NCBI RefSeq assembly: GCF_042100115.1 | Contig: NC_091278.1 | Span: 558,001 to 622,000 of the forward strand | From: Alternaria dauci | Lineage: Eukaryota > Ascomycota > Dothideomycetes > Pleosporales > Pleosporaceae | DNA: 64,000 bases | Direction: 5' to 3' | In this document: positions 11,246 to 24,600 of the stretch, piece after piece | How positions within the stretch are numbered: position 1 is the first letter of the stretch | Layout: each line of letters begins with the position of its first letter | Made by a program: the position numbers and the translations under genes | Notes under the pieces: model-generated | What the model saw: only the letters and a program-made list of their open reading frames with translations | Told to the model about the DNA's origin: nothing | Databases searched by the model: none

Positions 11246-12113
11246 GTTTACTGGTTAATGTGATCGATCAGTGTTGGAGTTGATTCTTTGCGTGGCAAGG
11301 GTGGGGGGCCTGGATGGAATGTCACATGACTAGCCTTGGCAAGCTCTTGCCTATATATATAAGGTGCACCGGTCCATGAGTGTGTATAGCCGCCTTTGAA
11401 TTTCCTGGTGAAGGTGTCGTATGGCTGCAAATACTTGCCGACATATGTATGTGGTCCTACCATAAGGTCTAGTTTGCGGGAGTGGGATGTTGGCCAAAAA
11501 GTAAGAACAGAAGCAAGAGGGTGAGGACAAAGAGATTGATGAAAACGAAGAGCACGGGGATAGTGATCTCGGGTCCAGGAGCATGGTTGGAATTTACAAC
11601 CAAGAGGCGCCTCCCAAGGACATCGGTCCCAAGACTCTCAACATTGATGTGATGCCAGAAAACTTCGACGCCAAGAGAGGATACTGTGCAGGTGGACTTG
11701 CGCTGTGAGGTATAAAGTTGTGTCGTTAGTCTTGGTTTTGGTCATATTCAAAGATTTTCGGGATAGAGGAGCCAGGTACTAGTCATCCAATAGAGTGTTG
11801 AAGCAGTCATGTCAAGACAATTATGCACTGTTCGGCGATGCTTGCAAGTTTGCCACACTTGATTCATCGCACTTACCTTTCGAACCCATACATCCATAGC
11901 AACGTGCCTCCCAAAACATCGCAGCTTCCTTTTCTTCTGCCCCATGTGTATGCCATAAGAAGACAGCTATGCCTCATAGTCTTCGATCCTCATCCACCAA
12001 CAATTTACTCAAGACACTTCTAGCTCCCAGCAGCATACCTGATACTCCTCTGATACCTCTCACCTAAACGTCTAACGATTCGGAGTATTCTCTCGCCGTA
12101 TTGCCAGCTGAGT
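11246..12113. promoter_or_regulatory. Divergent intergenic region
   Basis: About 870 bases between the starts of the unassigned minus-strand protein and the secreted plus-strand protein. The stretch 11352-11362 (ctatatatata) is TATA-like and lies about 107 bases upstream of the minus-strand start. No gene is evident inside. Confidence 0.4.
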
Positions 12114-13146
12114 ATGTTTTCGGCTCACCACAAGGACTGCTTACTGCTCCGTACGATGCTCGTCACTGGTATCATCCTGATCCCCACCGCTATCGCGACG
12201 CCCGCCGTACAGGACCTTGTCGATCTGAGGGGCGTCATCAATGCGGCAGCAAGTGCTATTGGGGATCCGAACAATCCCAATCGTGGCTTCGGCTTCAATC
12301 TCTTCGGTAGTAGCGGTCAATTGAGCACTGCAGACCTTGTCAACAACATCACCAATACCATACTCAGAGGGAAGTTTCAACTGGACACGAACAAGGTACG
12401 TGTCTTGTTTCGAAACACGTTGCTTTACGATCGTTACTGACACATAACCAACACAGACGTCATGGCTTTTACCAGACAACCTTGCCAATACTCCCATCCC
12501 CATCAACGACACGAAATCCTTGCCTCCTATCCAACCCACACCTGCACTGCCTGTTACCGCCAGTCTAGCCTTACCCAGTGTCTTACCCACCACGACGCCC
12601 ACACTCAACAACCTTACCATCGACCTCACAACTCCATACATAGACTACGTGCAAGCCATCCCGAACCTAAGCAGCAGTCTCACAACCCTGGGCCGCAGTT
12701 TCCACCGCGAAATGAACAGCCCAGTCACCGAAGCCATCACCGGCCTCGAGCAAACTCTCACAACGTTCCAAACCATAATGCTCGAGAACAATCTCATCAC
12801 CGCCCAGGCTGTTATACGCACCATCCGAGCGAGCAGTAGTTTGGAAAGCGCGGCAACGGCATGGAGTCGCTCGCTCAATCTACCGGGCGGTGGCAGTGAT
12901 GACGAGGACACGGAGTCATCAGCTTCGGATAGGCCGATGATGTTGGGTCGAGCGGAATTTCGTAGGCCGCCGCCCAAGGATGGTAAGTTTTATACGCATC
13001 TGGAGTTGTGGAATCGGTCGGAACTGAGACACATGGCGTCAGCTGAGGAGAAGACTAGACCGCATGGTGGTGTTGTGATACAGACAGAGGAAGAGCGTGC
13101 GAGTACTGCTGAGAAGGCGAGGGTTGGCCGGCCGTTTGTTGTGTGA
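12114..13146 (+). CDS. Putative secreted protein, possibly HsbA/cell-wall mannoprotein-like
   Basis: Two exons, 12114-12395 and 12457-13146, with a 61-base intron (GTACGT...CACAG), give 323 residues. The N-terminus has a basic start followed by a hydrophobic core (LVTGIILIPTAIATPA), as in a signal peptide with cleavage near Ala-Thr-Pro. Starting at the ATG at 12156 would keep the hydrophobic core but lose the positive charge. The mature part contains no cysteine. It has several Asn-X-Ser/Thr sites (NNIT, NDT, NLT, NLS). About residues 160-245 form an amphipathic helical region (SLTTLGRSFHREM..., AQAVIRTIRASSSLESAATAW) that resembles the helical HsbA/galactomannoprotein domain of Aspergillus surface proteins. 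That assignment is tentative. The C-terminal 70 residues are charged and lack a GPI signal. Confidence 0.7.
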
Positions 13147-13747
13147 GTGGTGGTTTTTGCTTGCCTTTTCTATACCGTTGTTCTCTTAGCCTCGGACAGA
13201 TTTAGCCTACTCGATAGCTCTTCCCTCGTCTTTCAATTGAATCGCAAAATGTCTCTGATCATTTTGACTATATTCCCACTCCGTGAGCATACCCCAGACA
13301 CACAATGCACCACACAAGCAAATGGAAGTCTTTTGAATTCAGCCATGGAAAGATGCTTCGATAGTAATAACGACAAGCTAAGATGAGTCTGGGGGGTGGA
13401 TATCTTCAAAGACAGTATGCAACGCAATGACGAACAAAAAAACAACAACAGCATAGAAACAAAGTCAAGTTAGCGACATCCAGCGCTTCAACAAGACGAA
13501 ACGATCCATAACCTCATGAGTCTGACTAGTGAGAAACCCAACACCAGTCCCTTCCATGCCACCCTTCATTTCTTTCCAACCTCATGTGCCTCTTTCTCCT
13601 CCTCTTGATTCATAATAAGTCCTTTAGTCCATCAAAACAGAAAAAGAAGCATGGGTAATGGGGGGGGGAACGCTCGAAAAGAAGTCTTCATCTCATTACC
13701 AGACCATACATTAAAAACACATCACATCAAAAGGCCTTGTTGGGGAC
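13147..13747. other. Convergent intergenic region
   Basis: About 600 bases between two stop codons (secreted protein on plus, MIT protein on minus). Includes a G tract near 13660-13668. It should contain both 3' ends; nothing else is seen. Confidence 0.5.
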
Positions 13748-16700
13748 CTAAACCAAAACCCATTCACTACCTCTCTTGATGAATTTATCCAGCATCAGGG
13801 TGACGTCGGTAAGGACAAAGCGACAGATGTAGAAGCCGAAGAACTCGGCGGCGTGGCGCGTAGATAGCTCGAGACCGACATGTGTAGGGGACGAATGCTT
13901 GAGACCTGGGTCTTCGACTTGGCGTGCGATTTGGTCTGGAGAGGGTTTTTTGGTCAGTGAAAACGTACCTTAATTGAAGGAAAAACGTTATAGACATACC
14001 TAGTATTTGGACCGCATCGAACAACCGCGCCAAAGAACCCATGTAGCTTGCATTGGGACCCTCAAACACGACACCGGAAATGTCTCGCTTGGCAAAGCGA
14101 ATGCTGGGCAGGCTTGTCATGGGGAGTGTCGACATGACTAGCGTGTCCTTGGGAACTTCCGCACTCTTAGCACCACCGGCCATGCCAACAAGATTAACGC
14201 CCGAGTTCTTTGATCGTAGTTTCCGCCAAGATGCAAGATACGACTTGCCCTGAGCAACAGCACCCTTGTGCGCGTGGTCTTGAGATCCATGTTTGCCGAA
14301 ACTATCAGCTGACGCTGCACCTTCGCCGACTGTGGTCGCATCTCTGAACAGTGCCGTTACGGACTGCACACCGACCTCGTTGCCTAGTTTCTTCGCTAGC
14401 TGTGTTTGCACCTGATCAAGCACCAACTCCAGAGACTGCATCTCATCTAATACAGCGTCTGCGTCGTTGGTATCGACAGACGCTAGCTTCTGCAAGGCAG
14501 CTGTAAGCATGTCGCAGTTGGCAATCTTGTCCTCGACGTTCTTTAGCTTAACGCCTTTTACTCGCCAGACATCGCGAGGGATAAAGAGCTTAGTTGAGAG
14601 GTATCCACCGCGAGGATGTGCAATAGTCTGGTAGAAGCACCGCATTAACCAAAACGGTCTCAGTAGATACGAATCCGGACATGGCTCCAGGGGTATCGGT
14701 GCGTTTGTGATAGCGGGGCTTGGCGAACCGGGCGAGAACGGTGAGTGAATATCACTTTCAAACAAGTGCATCCCTCCGCTCGGTAGACCATCAACGTTGA
14801 ATGTGGGGATGCTAGGCGTTGGCATCGCTAGTCCGGCATTGCTGGGTTTCCGCCCCGTAATGGAGAAGGTCGTACTAAGTGGCGTTCCTATGGACGCGTC
14901 TGAGCCATCTGGGCTGGATATTGACAAGTTGCGCTGCTTCAGGCTGAGGGAGGACTTGTTCTTCCGGATCCCCATAGCTGAAGTCTTCCCAGTCTTTGGT
15001 GAACCTGGCACAAGACCAAGCTCGTTGGATACAGCATGGCCAAGGGCGGGCGTCGCTGGTGAAACAGTGGCAGCAGTTTCGGCGGGACTGTAGAGGGCAG
15101 GCTGAGGCGATGGAGCTCGGAGACCAGGTTGTTGGGACGCTTGCGGCAGCACGGGCAGTTTGAATGCGGGGTCCAATGCTGGTTTAGTAGTGCTGAATGT
15201 TGGTGCGGCAGACTTGGGCTGGACGGGGAGATCGGTAGGCGCATCCTTAGCTGGCACCGGAGGCTTCTCCGTGTGCGGCGCAGGCGGGACTGGTGGTACA
15301 GACGTCTCGATCTTTAGAGACTTTGCGTTTTGGCCTGATAGTCTCCGGCTTCGTACGGAGGCTGCGTCCTTGGCTGCGGTGGTTGATTGTGGCGTGACCT
15401 CTGCTGTGTCGATTATTTGCGATGCTTGTGACTCTAGAACGGGAGGCAATGCAGGCAAAGCGACAGATGGAGCAGGCGCCAAGGGAGGGGCATGTCCAGA
15501 GGGTTGTTTGGATGTCGGGTGTATCACCTCTGCAACCGTCGAGAGTGACGTACCACCCGTCGTCCTGTGCGAGGATACTGAACTGTTGTATGTGCTTCCA
15601 GAAAAGCCACTCGAGTCCGACTGCCGGGGTAACGACGACTTTGTCTGCAAATCGAAATCGAAGCCATCGAGCATGTACTCTCTCGTCATCTCATCCAATA
15701 ACCGCTCTTCCTCGTCCGCCTCGTCGTTGAATGTTATCTCAGCGCTTTCGCGCACGTGCGGAAGTCCCTCGTTCCGAAGCTGCGTCTCCTTGTAACGATA
15801 CTTGGCTGCGGCAATGGCTTCCTCACGTTCGGCTTCGCGTACGCGCTCCTTGGCTAGCTCCACGTTCCGCAGCTTGGTCGCTATCAAATCACTAGGGGTA
15901 GACATGTCGTCATCATAAGGTTCGTAGCCGTCGTCATAAGCAGCTTCGACTGCTGCATCAAGTGCCGCGTCGAATTCTGCCTCGGTTCCTCCGCTTGCGT
16001 TTCGTAGATGCTTCCGGCGTACTCCCCCGGGAGACATGGAGTGTACTGAGGAAGAACATGACGATCCTCCAGACTCGTCTATAGTGTCAAGCCATGATGT
16101 TGACTCGTTGCTGTGGACTCGCTGGTGGTTCGACTTGACTGCCTGTTGCGGTTGCAGTAACCGGCCATATTCCCCGGGCTCAGGCTCAGTCTTTCCGCTA
16201 GGGAGGGGAGACTTGGACCGCTTGGGAGACAGTGGTGGAGGCATGTATACACGGTCCATCATTGACTCGGCCGTGGAAGATCGGACGGACGTGGTAGAAG
16301 GCGCAAGTCGGCCGGGTGGGGGCTGTAGGCTGAACTGTGGGTTCTGCAAGCCTCTTTGCACATCGCGGATAGCTGTGGATATGACGGATTCACGAGGACC
16401 TTCGGAACCTGAACGGAGGGGCAACTGCTGTGAGGAGGCCGGTGTTGGCTCGCCCATGGGAGGGGCATCATGTACGGAACGGTCGTTAACGATGCGAGAT
16501 ACTGTGGCAGTCTCGATTACTGCAGGCTGCTCGTCATCGTCGAGAAGCAGCATTGAGCGGTGTTCGTCCAGCGATTCGCCACTCATAGGACGAGCCGGTA
16601 GCGATTTACCACTGTGGTTAGTGTAGCCAGGGTCTAATCGTCGCAACTCTTCTATGCGGTTGGTGTACGTGACTCGCTACGTGGGTTAGTTGGCACCGGG

Positions 16701-18010
16701 TCTCTGGACACGGTCTGGGCGCAACTTACAATGGCATCCAGCTTCCGCCTGTCCTCCTCCTGCGAGCTGCGGATCATGACCTGCTGGAGGAGCTTGCAGG
16801 CATCCTCGTACGCCTCCATGGCGCCCTCGAAATTCTGTGCATTGTCGAGCAGGACGGCCGTGTTTGCCTTTTGCAGGGCGCGCGACAACATTGTCTTCTT
16901 GTCCTTCTCCCTCCGCTCGCGTGTGCGGGGAGGAGTGCCCTGGTGGCCGTCGTCTAGCCTAGCGCTGGCGTTGCTTTCGCTGCGAAGGTGATCCCTGCTG
17001 GGGCTCCGGGCATGGGCTCTGCTGGCGGATCTAAACTGTTCTCTGCTCTGACTCCTCGAGTGGTCCCGTGAGGCGGCCTGCCGGTGGGCCGCGCTCGGCG
17101 GGGGCTTTTGGGCAATGTCCTTGGGTGCGGTCGCAATCGAGGGTCTTCGGCCTGTGGAGGGCCGACCTGGGCCCGAAGTGGAGTCGGTCTCGTGGAGGAC
17201 AGCAGGCGATCCGAGAGGCGACTTGCCCAGCACGCGGTCGGCCTTTGCGGTGCGCGAGGGAGGCCGCTGGGCAGGCGGGGGCTGCGTGGGTTTCGAGTTG
17301 AAGTAGTCGCGCGGCTGGTTTCCGGAGAGCAGGCTCGGGGTAAAGAGGCTGGATGCAGAGGGCGAATTGTTGGTGGTCGAGGTGCTCGTGGGCGTGTTGG
17401 GGTCGTAGACGGTCGAGGGCAGGAGCATCGGGGGCAGCGAGGGGATCTGTGGGGGTGCCGTCACCGACGACGGGGGGTCGTAGACGGGCGAGCGAGGGCG
17501 GTGTCGGTGGGGACTCGACGTGGGCGAGCGTGAGGGCGATTGCGGCGGATGTGGTGGTGCAGCTGCATTGGCGGTGGTGGGCGTCGTGGCAGGCAGCGTC
17601 GTGGTGATGCTCAGCTTGCGCGAGAAACTGGGGTGGTGGTGGTGGTTGGCGTGCTGTTGATCGCGCCGCTCCTGCGTGTCCCGGCTGGCGGTCGCGGTGC
17701 TCTGCGACCAGCGGTTCCCGCTCGCAGAGGCAGTTGGGCCGTCGCGAGAGGCGGCAATGCCATCTGCTGCACCGTTGGCAGCGCTGGACCGGCGTCTGGA
17801 CGTGGCCGGGGGCGGAGTAGCGCGCTTGTGGGGGGGTTTGGTCGACGCAGAGGGCGATTCGGCGCCGTGGTGGTGGTGGTGGTGCTGGGTGGTGGTGCTG
17901 GCGTCCCTCAGCGAGGCGGAGCGGTGCAGCGACGACGACGAGACGGAGCCGGTGCGCGATGACTGGCGGCGGTGCGAGGGCGTGTCGGGTTGGGCGGTCG
18001 TGGTGTTCAT
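13748..18010 (-). CDS. MIT-domain protein, large and disordered
   Basis: Three exons, 18010-16730, 16676-14000 and 13935-13748, give 1381 residues. Residues 1-370 are disordered, rich in Ser, Pro, Thr and Arg, with His runs (six consecutive His near residue 45, four near 120) and Arg-Ser repeats (SRDHSRSQSREQF). A microtubule-interacting-and-trafficking (MIT) domain lies at about residues 373-440 (ALQKANTAVLLDNAQNFEGAM... through EELRRLDPGY) and spans the first splice junction, which supports it. MIT domains bind ESCRT-III tails in endosomal sorting and abscission. The middle again is low complexity. The C-terminal ~400 residues look folded (YLLRPFWLMRCFYQTIAHPRGGYLSTKLFIPRDVWRVKG...) and are conserved-looking, ending ...LMLDKFIKRGSEWVLV. 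A function in vesicle traffic is an inference from the MIT domain alone. Confidence 0.88.
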
Positions 18011-19484
18011 GTTGGAGCCGTCGACTGCAGTCGAGGCAGGAAAGCGTGTCTCAGGCCAAGCCAGCGGTTAATGCAATGCGCATGCAGGCATGGTTGTTGC
18101 CGCAAGCAGGAACGCGCTGTGGCAGGCGGCGACGATGATGCGGCGAGGCGTGGCGGGCGGGCAGGCGGGCTGCTGCTGCTGTGCAATGGTGGTGGTGGTG
18201 GTGCTGTCTATCTCGAATATGTCGTACGTACGTACACCGACAAGAGACGGCCATGTGGAGCGAACAGTGCCCGCCAAGGAGAAGGGGTCTTCCAAACACA
18301 GCTTAGACCACGCTGCTACACCCACCCCCTTGTCCGGCCGACCCGGCTACCTCTGCTGCCATGCTCCGGACGAACACACACCCCCTCTGTCCTGCACGCA
18401 ATCCCTCTGCTTCACAGGGGGCCCGTGGACAAATGCCTCGCCCACGTCGCCGTCGTCGCCGTCGTCGTCGCCGTCCTGACTCGTGTGCCGTGCTGCGGTG
18501 CCTGCGTCTGCTGCCTGCCGCCCGCGACATTGCGTTTCAGACTCGTCTTCCCCAATGGCATCCTGGGCCTCTGCTGCAGGAACTGACTAGCACCTGGCCA
18601 TATCCACTAGCCGTGTGGCTGCGCTTGATGGACGCCCACTCGCTCTGCTGCATTACCACTCTGGGTTCCTGACTTACGCTTTCCCACTAGCCAACATGCC
18701 CTACTGCCCTCTCATCTCGCTGTGGCAGATCCATCATTCCTAATCCATCTTCTAGTCTGCCCATACACTCAAAGTACATCATGCTTCTTCCCTGTTCCCC
18801 GACACAAAAAGACAGATAAAAACAAAACATGCAACGCTCCCTCTCCAAATCCGATAATGCCTTTGCCATGTTTCGGGATGGCATTGTTGCCCTGGCAAAC
18901 AAGTGAACAAAAGAAAAAAAGATGAATATTCCAGTCCCAACATCCACCCAACCCAACCCGTTCGCCATTGTTGCGCTCATGGCAGCCCGACGCCCGAACA
19001 TCGCAATAAGCCCTTGTCGGTCCGTTTGCCACGCGCGCCAAGTCGCATAGCTATCAAACATGCCGTCCCAGCATCGCGGTCGTCTCGCGCATATGATAAT
19101 ACTAATGACAATCGTCTGATACTGACACACGCGCCTACTCGTCTGACACGAAAAGCATCTGCAACAAGCAAAACTACATCACCCATCTTCTCACGTGCAC
19201 AACCAATGACATTGCTGGCTTTGGCTTTTCTTTTCGCGTCTCTGCACGACATCGATAATCGTCTTCGCCTCCCCGCAGCCGCCTCCAGGCTACTTGTCAG
19301 TCGTCGTCGTCCATGACCATGACCACGTCTGCCGTTTGACTTCACCATGTCTCGTTTCATGCATTACCGTTATCGCGTCATGGACACTGCTCATGCCCAA
19401 CCCTGCCAAACACCACCCGTCCCTCTTCTAGTGAGCTTGCAATCAATACACGTGTCATATGCCTACCACGCCGCTGTTCTCTCT
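18011..19484. other. Long intergenic region upstream of the MIT gene
   Basis: About 1.47 kb between the MIT gene start and the 3' end of csn3, both on the minus strand. It includes GCT and GGT trinucleotide runs at about 18169-18212 and a CGTCGC run at about 18438-18472. Several frames of 80-200 codons are open on both strands, but they follow the repeat composition and match nothing. It probably holds the long 5' UTR and promoter of the MIT gene. Confidence 0.45.
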
Positions 19485-21192
19485 TCAATGCAGGTCAACC
19501 ATCATGTCCTCCTCCACCTCAAGACTGTCGTCCCATGCTGTGTCCATGGCATCACCGTTGTTGTTGCCTGGCCGCTTGTTCGCCCGTCTCTGGTTCTCGA
19601 CGTATTCTTTGCTGAGCGTCAGTCGATAGTCGGCGTCCTTGACTTGCTCGGCGAGCATGTTGGTACGACGCGTCTGCTCAAACAGCGCTTGCTGTTGCTG
19701 CTTCTCGCTCTTGGCTAGAGGTCCCTGCGTTGGGTCCAAAAAGAAACGTAGTACAATCCCCGCGTTCGACTTGTCCGTCTCCTCCAGTCGTGCGTTCAGA
19801 TGCCCGTCCTTGATCAGTGTGTCGATGTATCGGGCGATCTCATCCACAGAAGCCCCCAAGTGGCTGGCAATGTTTGCGACAGGGAGTGCCGAGTACGTCC
19901 GTGACAGCCGCGAAACGTAGGCCCGCGTCTGGCTGCTGATGAGCTCGTTGACGAGACCGGTGTTGCCGTCCTACATGTCTTGTCAGCACGTGCGCAACAA
20001 ACTATGAATGTTTTGCACTGTCTCATAACCATACCTCTGCCCAAATCTCAGATCCAGCTTGCACCTGAGCCTTCAGCTTGGACATGTTGTCCAGTTCCTC
20101 ATACGCCTCTGCCAGAGCTTCGTATGCTTTCGAAGCAGCCTTGATGTTCTTGATCGCATTGCCGTTTGAAGTACGCGGGCAAGTCCCCATCTGCGCATGT
20201 CAGCTCGTTCCATTGCGGACTGCTCAACTGTGACATACCTTTCCCTCGACGAGGCAGCTCACCAACACCCACTTCCTGTACGCCTCCAGCATGAGACCGT
20301 TCGCCGTGTTCGCCGTAGGTACGACCAGCACGTGCTCGAGGAAACGTTGCGCCTTCCTAAACTGACGAATTCCCAGATATGCTTGCGCACCTAGAACATA
20401 GTATTCTTCTACGTCTGACACTGAAATCTTCTCCGAATGCCCAGAACTCTGATGTATGTACTCTCCACTACTCGCGACATCAGCACATGGCACTGAGTAC
20501 TCGAGGCCCTCACGGGCAAGGTGCGGCATCTTCAGAGGAATAGTGTGGATATAGTTGTCGAGGATAGGTTCGGCGGCCGCGTACGATCGTGTCTCGCAAC
20601 ATAGCTGTATGAAGAGGAGGTGAAGTGAGGTGAAGGTGCCTGTGGTAGGGTCGAGTCGGGTCATAGCTGACCGCATCGGCGCAATGGCGAGGCTCGGCTG
20701 TAGTCGTCAGTTTCTCCTCGTAGCAGAAAGCATCTTGTTCCGCATACCGATCCGCATGTGCGCGCAATTTGCTCTACATATTCCACCAGCAATCTCCACT
20801 CCTTTCCGACATATCGCAGCTGTATGGGGTCTGCAGTCTCGAGGAAGAGTACCAGCTGATTCCATAGAGAATTTCCGGGCTGTAGTGTGTCTGGTATGTT
20901 CTTCTTGTCGAGCGCGGTAGCGACTCGGTGGCGGAGGGCAAAGGCGTACGCTATTGAGTTGACGGCAGGGTTAAGTATCTGGAGAGTCAGCGGTTTTCAC
21001 GTCCATACAACATGTCTGGCTTACCGAGAGAACATCTTGTTGTGCATCCGCGGCCTTGGACCAAGTCGTCCATGAGAGGTTGGATAATTGTGAGACAAAC
21101 TGGCGGGCCTTGAGGTCGTAGTCGCGCCTCTTCGCGAGCTCCGGGCTGTCTGGTTGAAACGATAGCAATGTGGTGGTGAGTTCAGCCGACAT
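19485..21192 (-). CDS. csnC: COP9 signalosome subunit 3 (CSN3)
   Basis: This is a PCI-domain subunit of the COP9 signalosome, which removes NEDD8 from cullin-RING ubiquitin ligases in nucleus and cytoplasm. In Aspergillus the complex links light, development and secondary metabolism. Exons: 21192-21025, 20978-20748, 20697-20239, 20190-20035 and 19970-19485, giving 499 residues, which is the normal CSN3 size. All introns are phase 0. The N-terminal half consists of helical repeats (TGTFTSLHLLFIQLCCETRSYAAAEPILDNYI, VEEYYVLGAQAYLGIRQFRKAQRFLEHVL). The PCI module is at about residues 350-440 (NELISSQTRAYVSRLSRTYSALPVANIASHLG...EIARYIDTLIKDGHLNARL). The acidic tail is usual in fungal CSN3. The main alternative is another PCI subunit, for example of the proteasome lid, but the start MSAELTTTLLSF and the helical spacing fit CSN3. 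Confidence 0.87.
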
Positions 21193-21659
21193 GGTCGCGG
21201 CAGTGTGGAGGGATGTCGTAGTTTGAGCACGTATACAAGGCGGCGGGCGGCGAGGTGGGGGTATCGTGTTACTATTGCCAGTGAATGCCTAGTGCAGTGT
21301 TTTTGTTTGACTCGCAGTAGACTTCTTGTAGCTGAAAGCAGGAGTGGATTTAAGCAGTGAGGAGAGAGAGGCGTTGTTGCTGCAAGACAACCTTTGGAAT
21401 TCAATTGTTTGGACAGCAGGCGGAGGTGTCAAGCTCCCCGCGAGCTCAAGGCATCTACGCACGGACAGCACCCCTCACCACCTCCACTGTGGCGGTGCAA
21501 TTCAACTCCGTCTCAAGGGGAAGCAAAGCGGGAAAGCATAGATGAAAAAGGTACATTGTCCATTCGGCGCCATTCATCAGTGGTATCGTCCGTCTATCCA
21601 GCAACGCCCAAAAACCGACGCAAACTTTGAACGTCACACAAACAAGCACAAGCATAACT
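21193..21659. other. Intergenic region, csn3 promoter and bub1 3' end
   Basis: About 470 bases between the csn3 start and the bub1 stop, both on the minus strand. No gene is seen. Confidence 0.5.
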
Positions 21660-24600
21660 TTACCTCTTCTTGACGGCTTCCTCCATACGCCTTATCAGGA
21701 CCTTCAAGCCCACACCCTTCTCGCAATTGCTTTCGAGGAACGCCTCCATCTGCTCTCTAACCTCCTTCATGCCCTTCAGGACCGGCAATCTCCTCCCCTC
21801 TTCACCATCAAGATGCATGAGCGGGTTCAGAAGCAGATCGAAACACTCGTGCCAAATCTCCGTCTGCCAGTATCGCTTCAAGCTCTCCTTGATCTTGTAC
21901 GTTTTGGTCGCGCCAGCACCGAGAGTTGCGCCGCGCTCGGCTATTGTAGAGATGTACTTGCCGAACAACAGATTGTGGACTATGCCAGCGAGTCCATGGT
22001 AATCGATCTGGTAGGTCCAAGGACGCAGTTCACGCATCTCTGCACAATCGGCTTCCGTGGTGGGCCAGTCTGCAATGAACTGCACATCTGGCTTGAAGGC
22101 CTTCATGTCGATGCCACGGCCGAAATCAATCAGCGATATACCCTTTGCAGACCAGCCGTCACGCCCATCGCGCTTGTACTCTGAGTCCCAATGCTCATCC
22201 TTTTGCAAGGCATCAAATCGAACGAGAATGTTGTCAGACTTGAGGTCACCGTGTATCACACCTTTGGAATGGAGAGCCTCCACCGTGCGAAACAACTCGA
22301 TGGTGAAGAACATGGCAAGTTGCTCGTCCATGACACCATTCTCTCCACGGGAGAGGTTCACGAGATCCAAAAGAGTACCCTGGTCGCGAAACTCTTCCAC
22401 GAGATAACACTCGTCTTTGAAGACGTGCATCTCGTACGCGCAAACGATGGAATCTGCCGCCCGGGACACGCCTAGTCGTCGCTTGGCTTGTCGCATGATG
22501 TAGAATTCCCACGGCGTTGGTGGGTCCTCCATCTTGATGGCTTCCAGATCCTTTCGCTTTAGGCCGAATTCGCCCTTGCCCATCTGCGACGGTCTATTCT
22601 CATCATCCTCATCCTCGGGATCTTTGCTCTCCACCAGATACACCGGCGCAAAAGCTCCTTTGCCAAGTTCACGTTTGACGGCATATGTCCGCCTTGATCC
22701 AGGGAATTGCAGAGTAGGACAGAGAGCAGGGTTCGTGGAAGTCTTCTCTCCCTTGCCCGTTTTGACGGACTTGGTGTATTTGCGTATGTCAGCACCCTTT
22801 CCGTAGCTCTCTTCGGTGTCTGCGTAGTATCCGTCGTAGCTGTCTAGTGGCGGCTGGATTTCTTGCAGAATGGTCTTGCGGACGTTCTCTTCTACCGGAT
22901 TGCACTGCGCGTCTTTGATGATTGGACCACTGGCCTTTGGTGCTTTAGATACGACCTCCTTTGCAGCCAACGGTTTCCGTTCCGGTTCCGCAATGGGCTC
23001 TTTGGGTACCGGCTTCGATTCGGTCAGGGCGAGTTTCGCGACTTTCCCTGAACCGTCAATAACTTGACTTAGAAGATCTGCAAAGGGGCTACTGCAAGTC
23101 TCATCCTCGTCGTCGTCTTCAAGAATGTCAGTTGTACCTTTTGATCTTGACGGCGTCTTGGTAGCAGCGCTAAAATAGTCCTTCTGTGCATAAGCAGTGG
23201 CGATGCCCAGGGACGACTCGGTCTTCTCAACAATAGGTGTCATGAATGGTAACCGATTGTTTGCAGCCTGTATCGGGTCTCGGTAGGGCTGCATTGCTGG
23301 GTTATAGTCCTCCGGTGGCACAGGGACAAAGCGAGTAGGTAAGGAGGCAGGTGCTGAAGGTGAGGTAGGAGTGACTACATCAGATTCGTGTTGCTGTTCG
23401 GAGTCGACATCTGCACGTGTCACATCATCAAACGAGTCGTCCTGAGAATGCTCGGAATGTTCAGACTCATCATCTGATCCATCCTCTTGATGGTCCTTGG
23501 GCACGTGTTTGCTCTCAGTGAACTCTGACCATGCAGAGGCACTCTTGGTATCCGAATCGTTGGCATCACTTTCTTCCTCTTCCTCTTCCTCTTCCTCTTC
23601 CTCCTCAGTGTTGAGAACTCTAGTGCCGAGTGTAAAATCTCCCGCTGTTGTCTCGTCTCCGAATTCGCTCGTTGCGCACGATATGCGACCAGTAGCAGTA
23701 CTTTCGGCTCCACTCGTATAGTCATCGTCATCATCCCCGCTGCTCTCTTCGCCACTCTGGACCTCGGAGACTTCCTCATCGGCGTTCTTTAGCGGTTCAT
23801 TGAATATGTCGTAAATCTCGTCCATGGCCTCCTTGGTGTGGAGGGTCATTGTCGTTTCCGGACCAGTCTTCTTGCGCCGCATCTTTGGCTTAGCCGGAGA
23901 GTCCAAGTTGGCTTGGACTGTTCTTTGTTAGTATACAAGTGACAACCAGATGTCCAGTTGAACACTTACTTGTCTGAGTCTCTCCACGAACTTCTTTGAC
24001 CTCCATAACCTTGATCTTCCTAGTCCTGTTGGCTCGCTCCTCCCGTCTGGCCTTCTTAGCTGCCCTTGCCTTGTCTACATCTGCCTGTGAAGGTGGCGCG
24101 TTTTCGTCGTTACCGATGTCGTCGTCAACACTACCTTTCAAGGGTACAGTCTTGGGCTTGGGGGGCTGTTCATGATCCTGTTTAGGTGCTAGAGATGCGG
24201 CCTTGGTCTTTGGCCGTTCAGCAACTCGTTTGTCTTCGGCTGCCTTCTGTGCCTGCTCCTGCTCTTGGCGGCGAATGGCATCCCAATCATAGTCTATCCA
24301 TCCCCTGTATTTAGCTCGCAGTTCTTCAAATGAATATTCCTCCGACATGGGGTCTTCATGGTTAGGGTACACCTTCTCTAGATCTACAAAGACTACTTCA
24401 AGTCTGCCCGTCCTTGGATTGACCGCTTGTTGGTATTCACGCAATGGGTGGGGGCTGACACTTTGGTCATTGGGATTCGATTTGGTCTGAATACATGTAT
24501 GGCAAAGGCCCACCAATTAGTCCTGTGATCGTAAATATATGGAGGGGCTGATGCAGGCAGATCAACTCACCTCGTCCTTGAAAATCGACATTTTTGGAAC

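Noticed and set aside
17084..17962. Long Gly/Arg/Val-rich open frames opposite the MIT gene
   Set aside because: They mirror the Ser/Pro/His-rich disordered exon on the other strand. The real frame contains the MIT domain and correct splices.
18687..19360. Overlapping frames of about 90-150 codons on both strands between the MIT and csn3 genes
   Set aside because: Mutual shadows with no domain, and no plausible splice structure.
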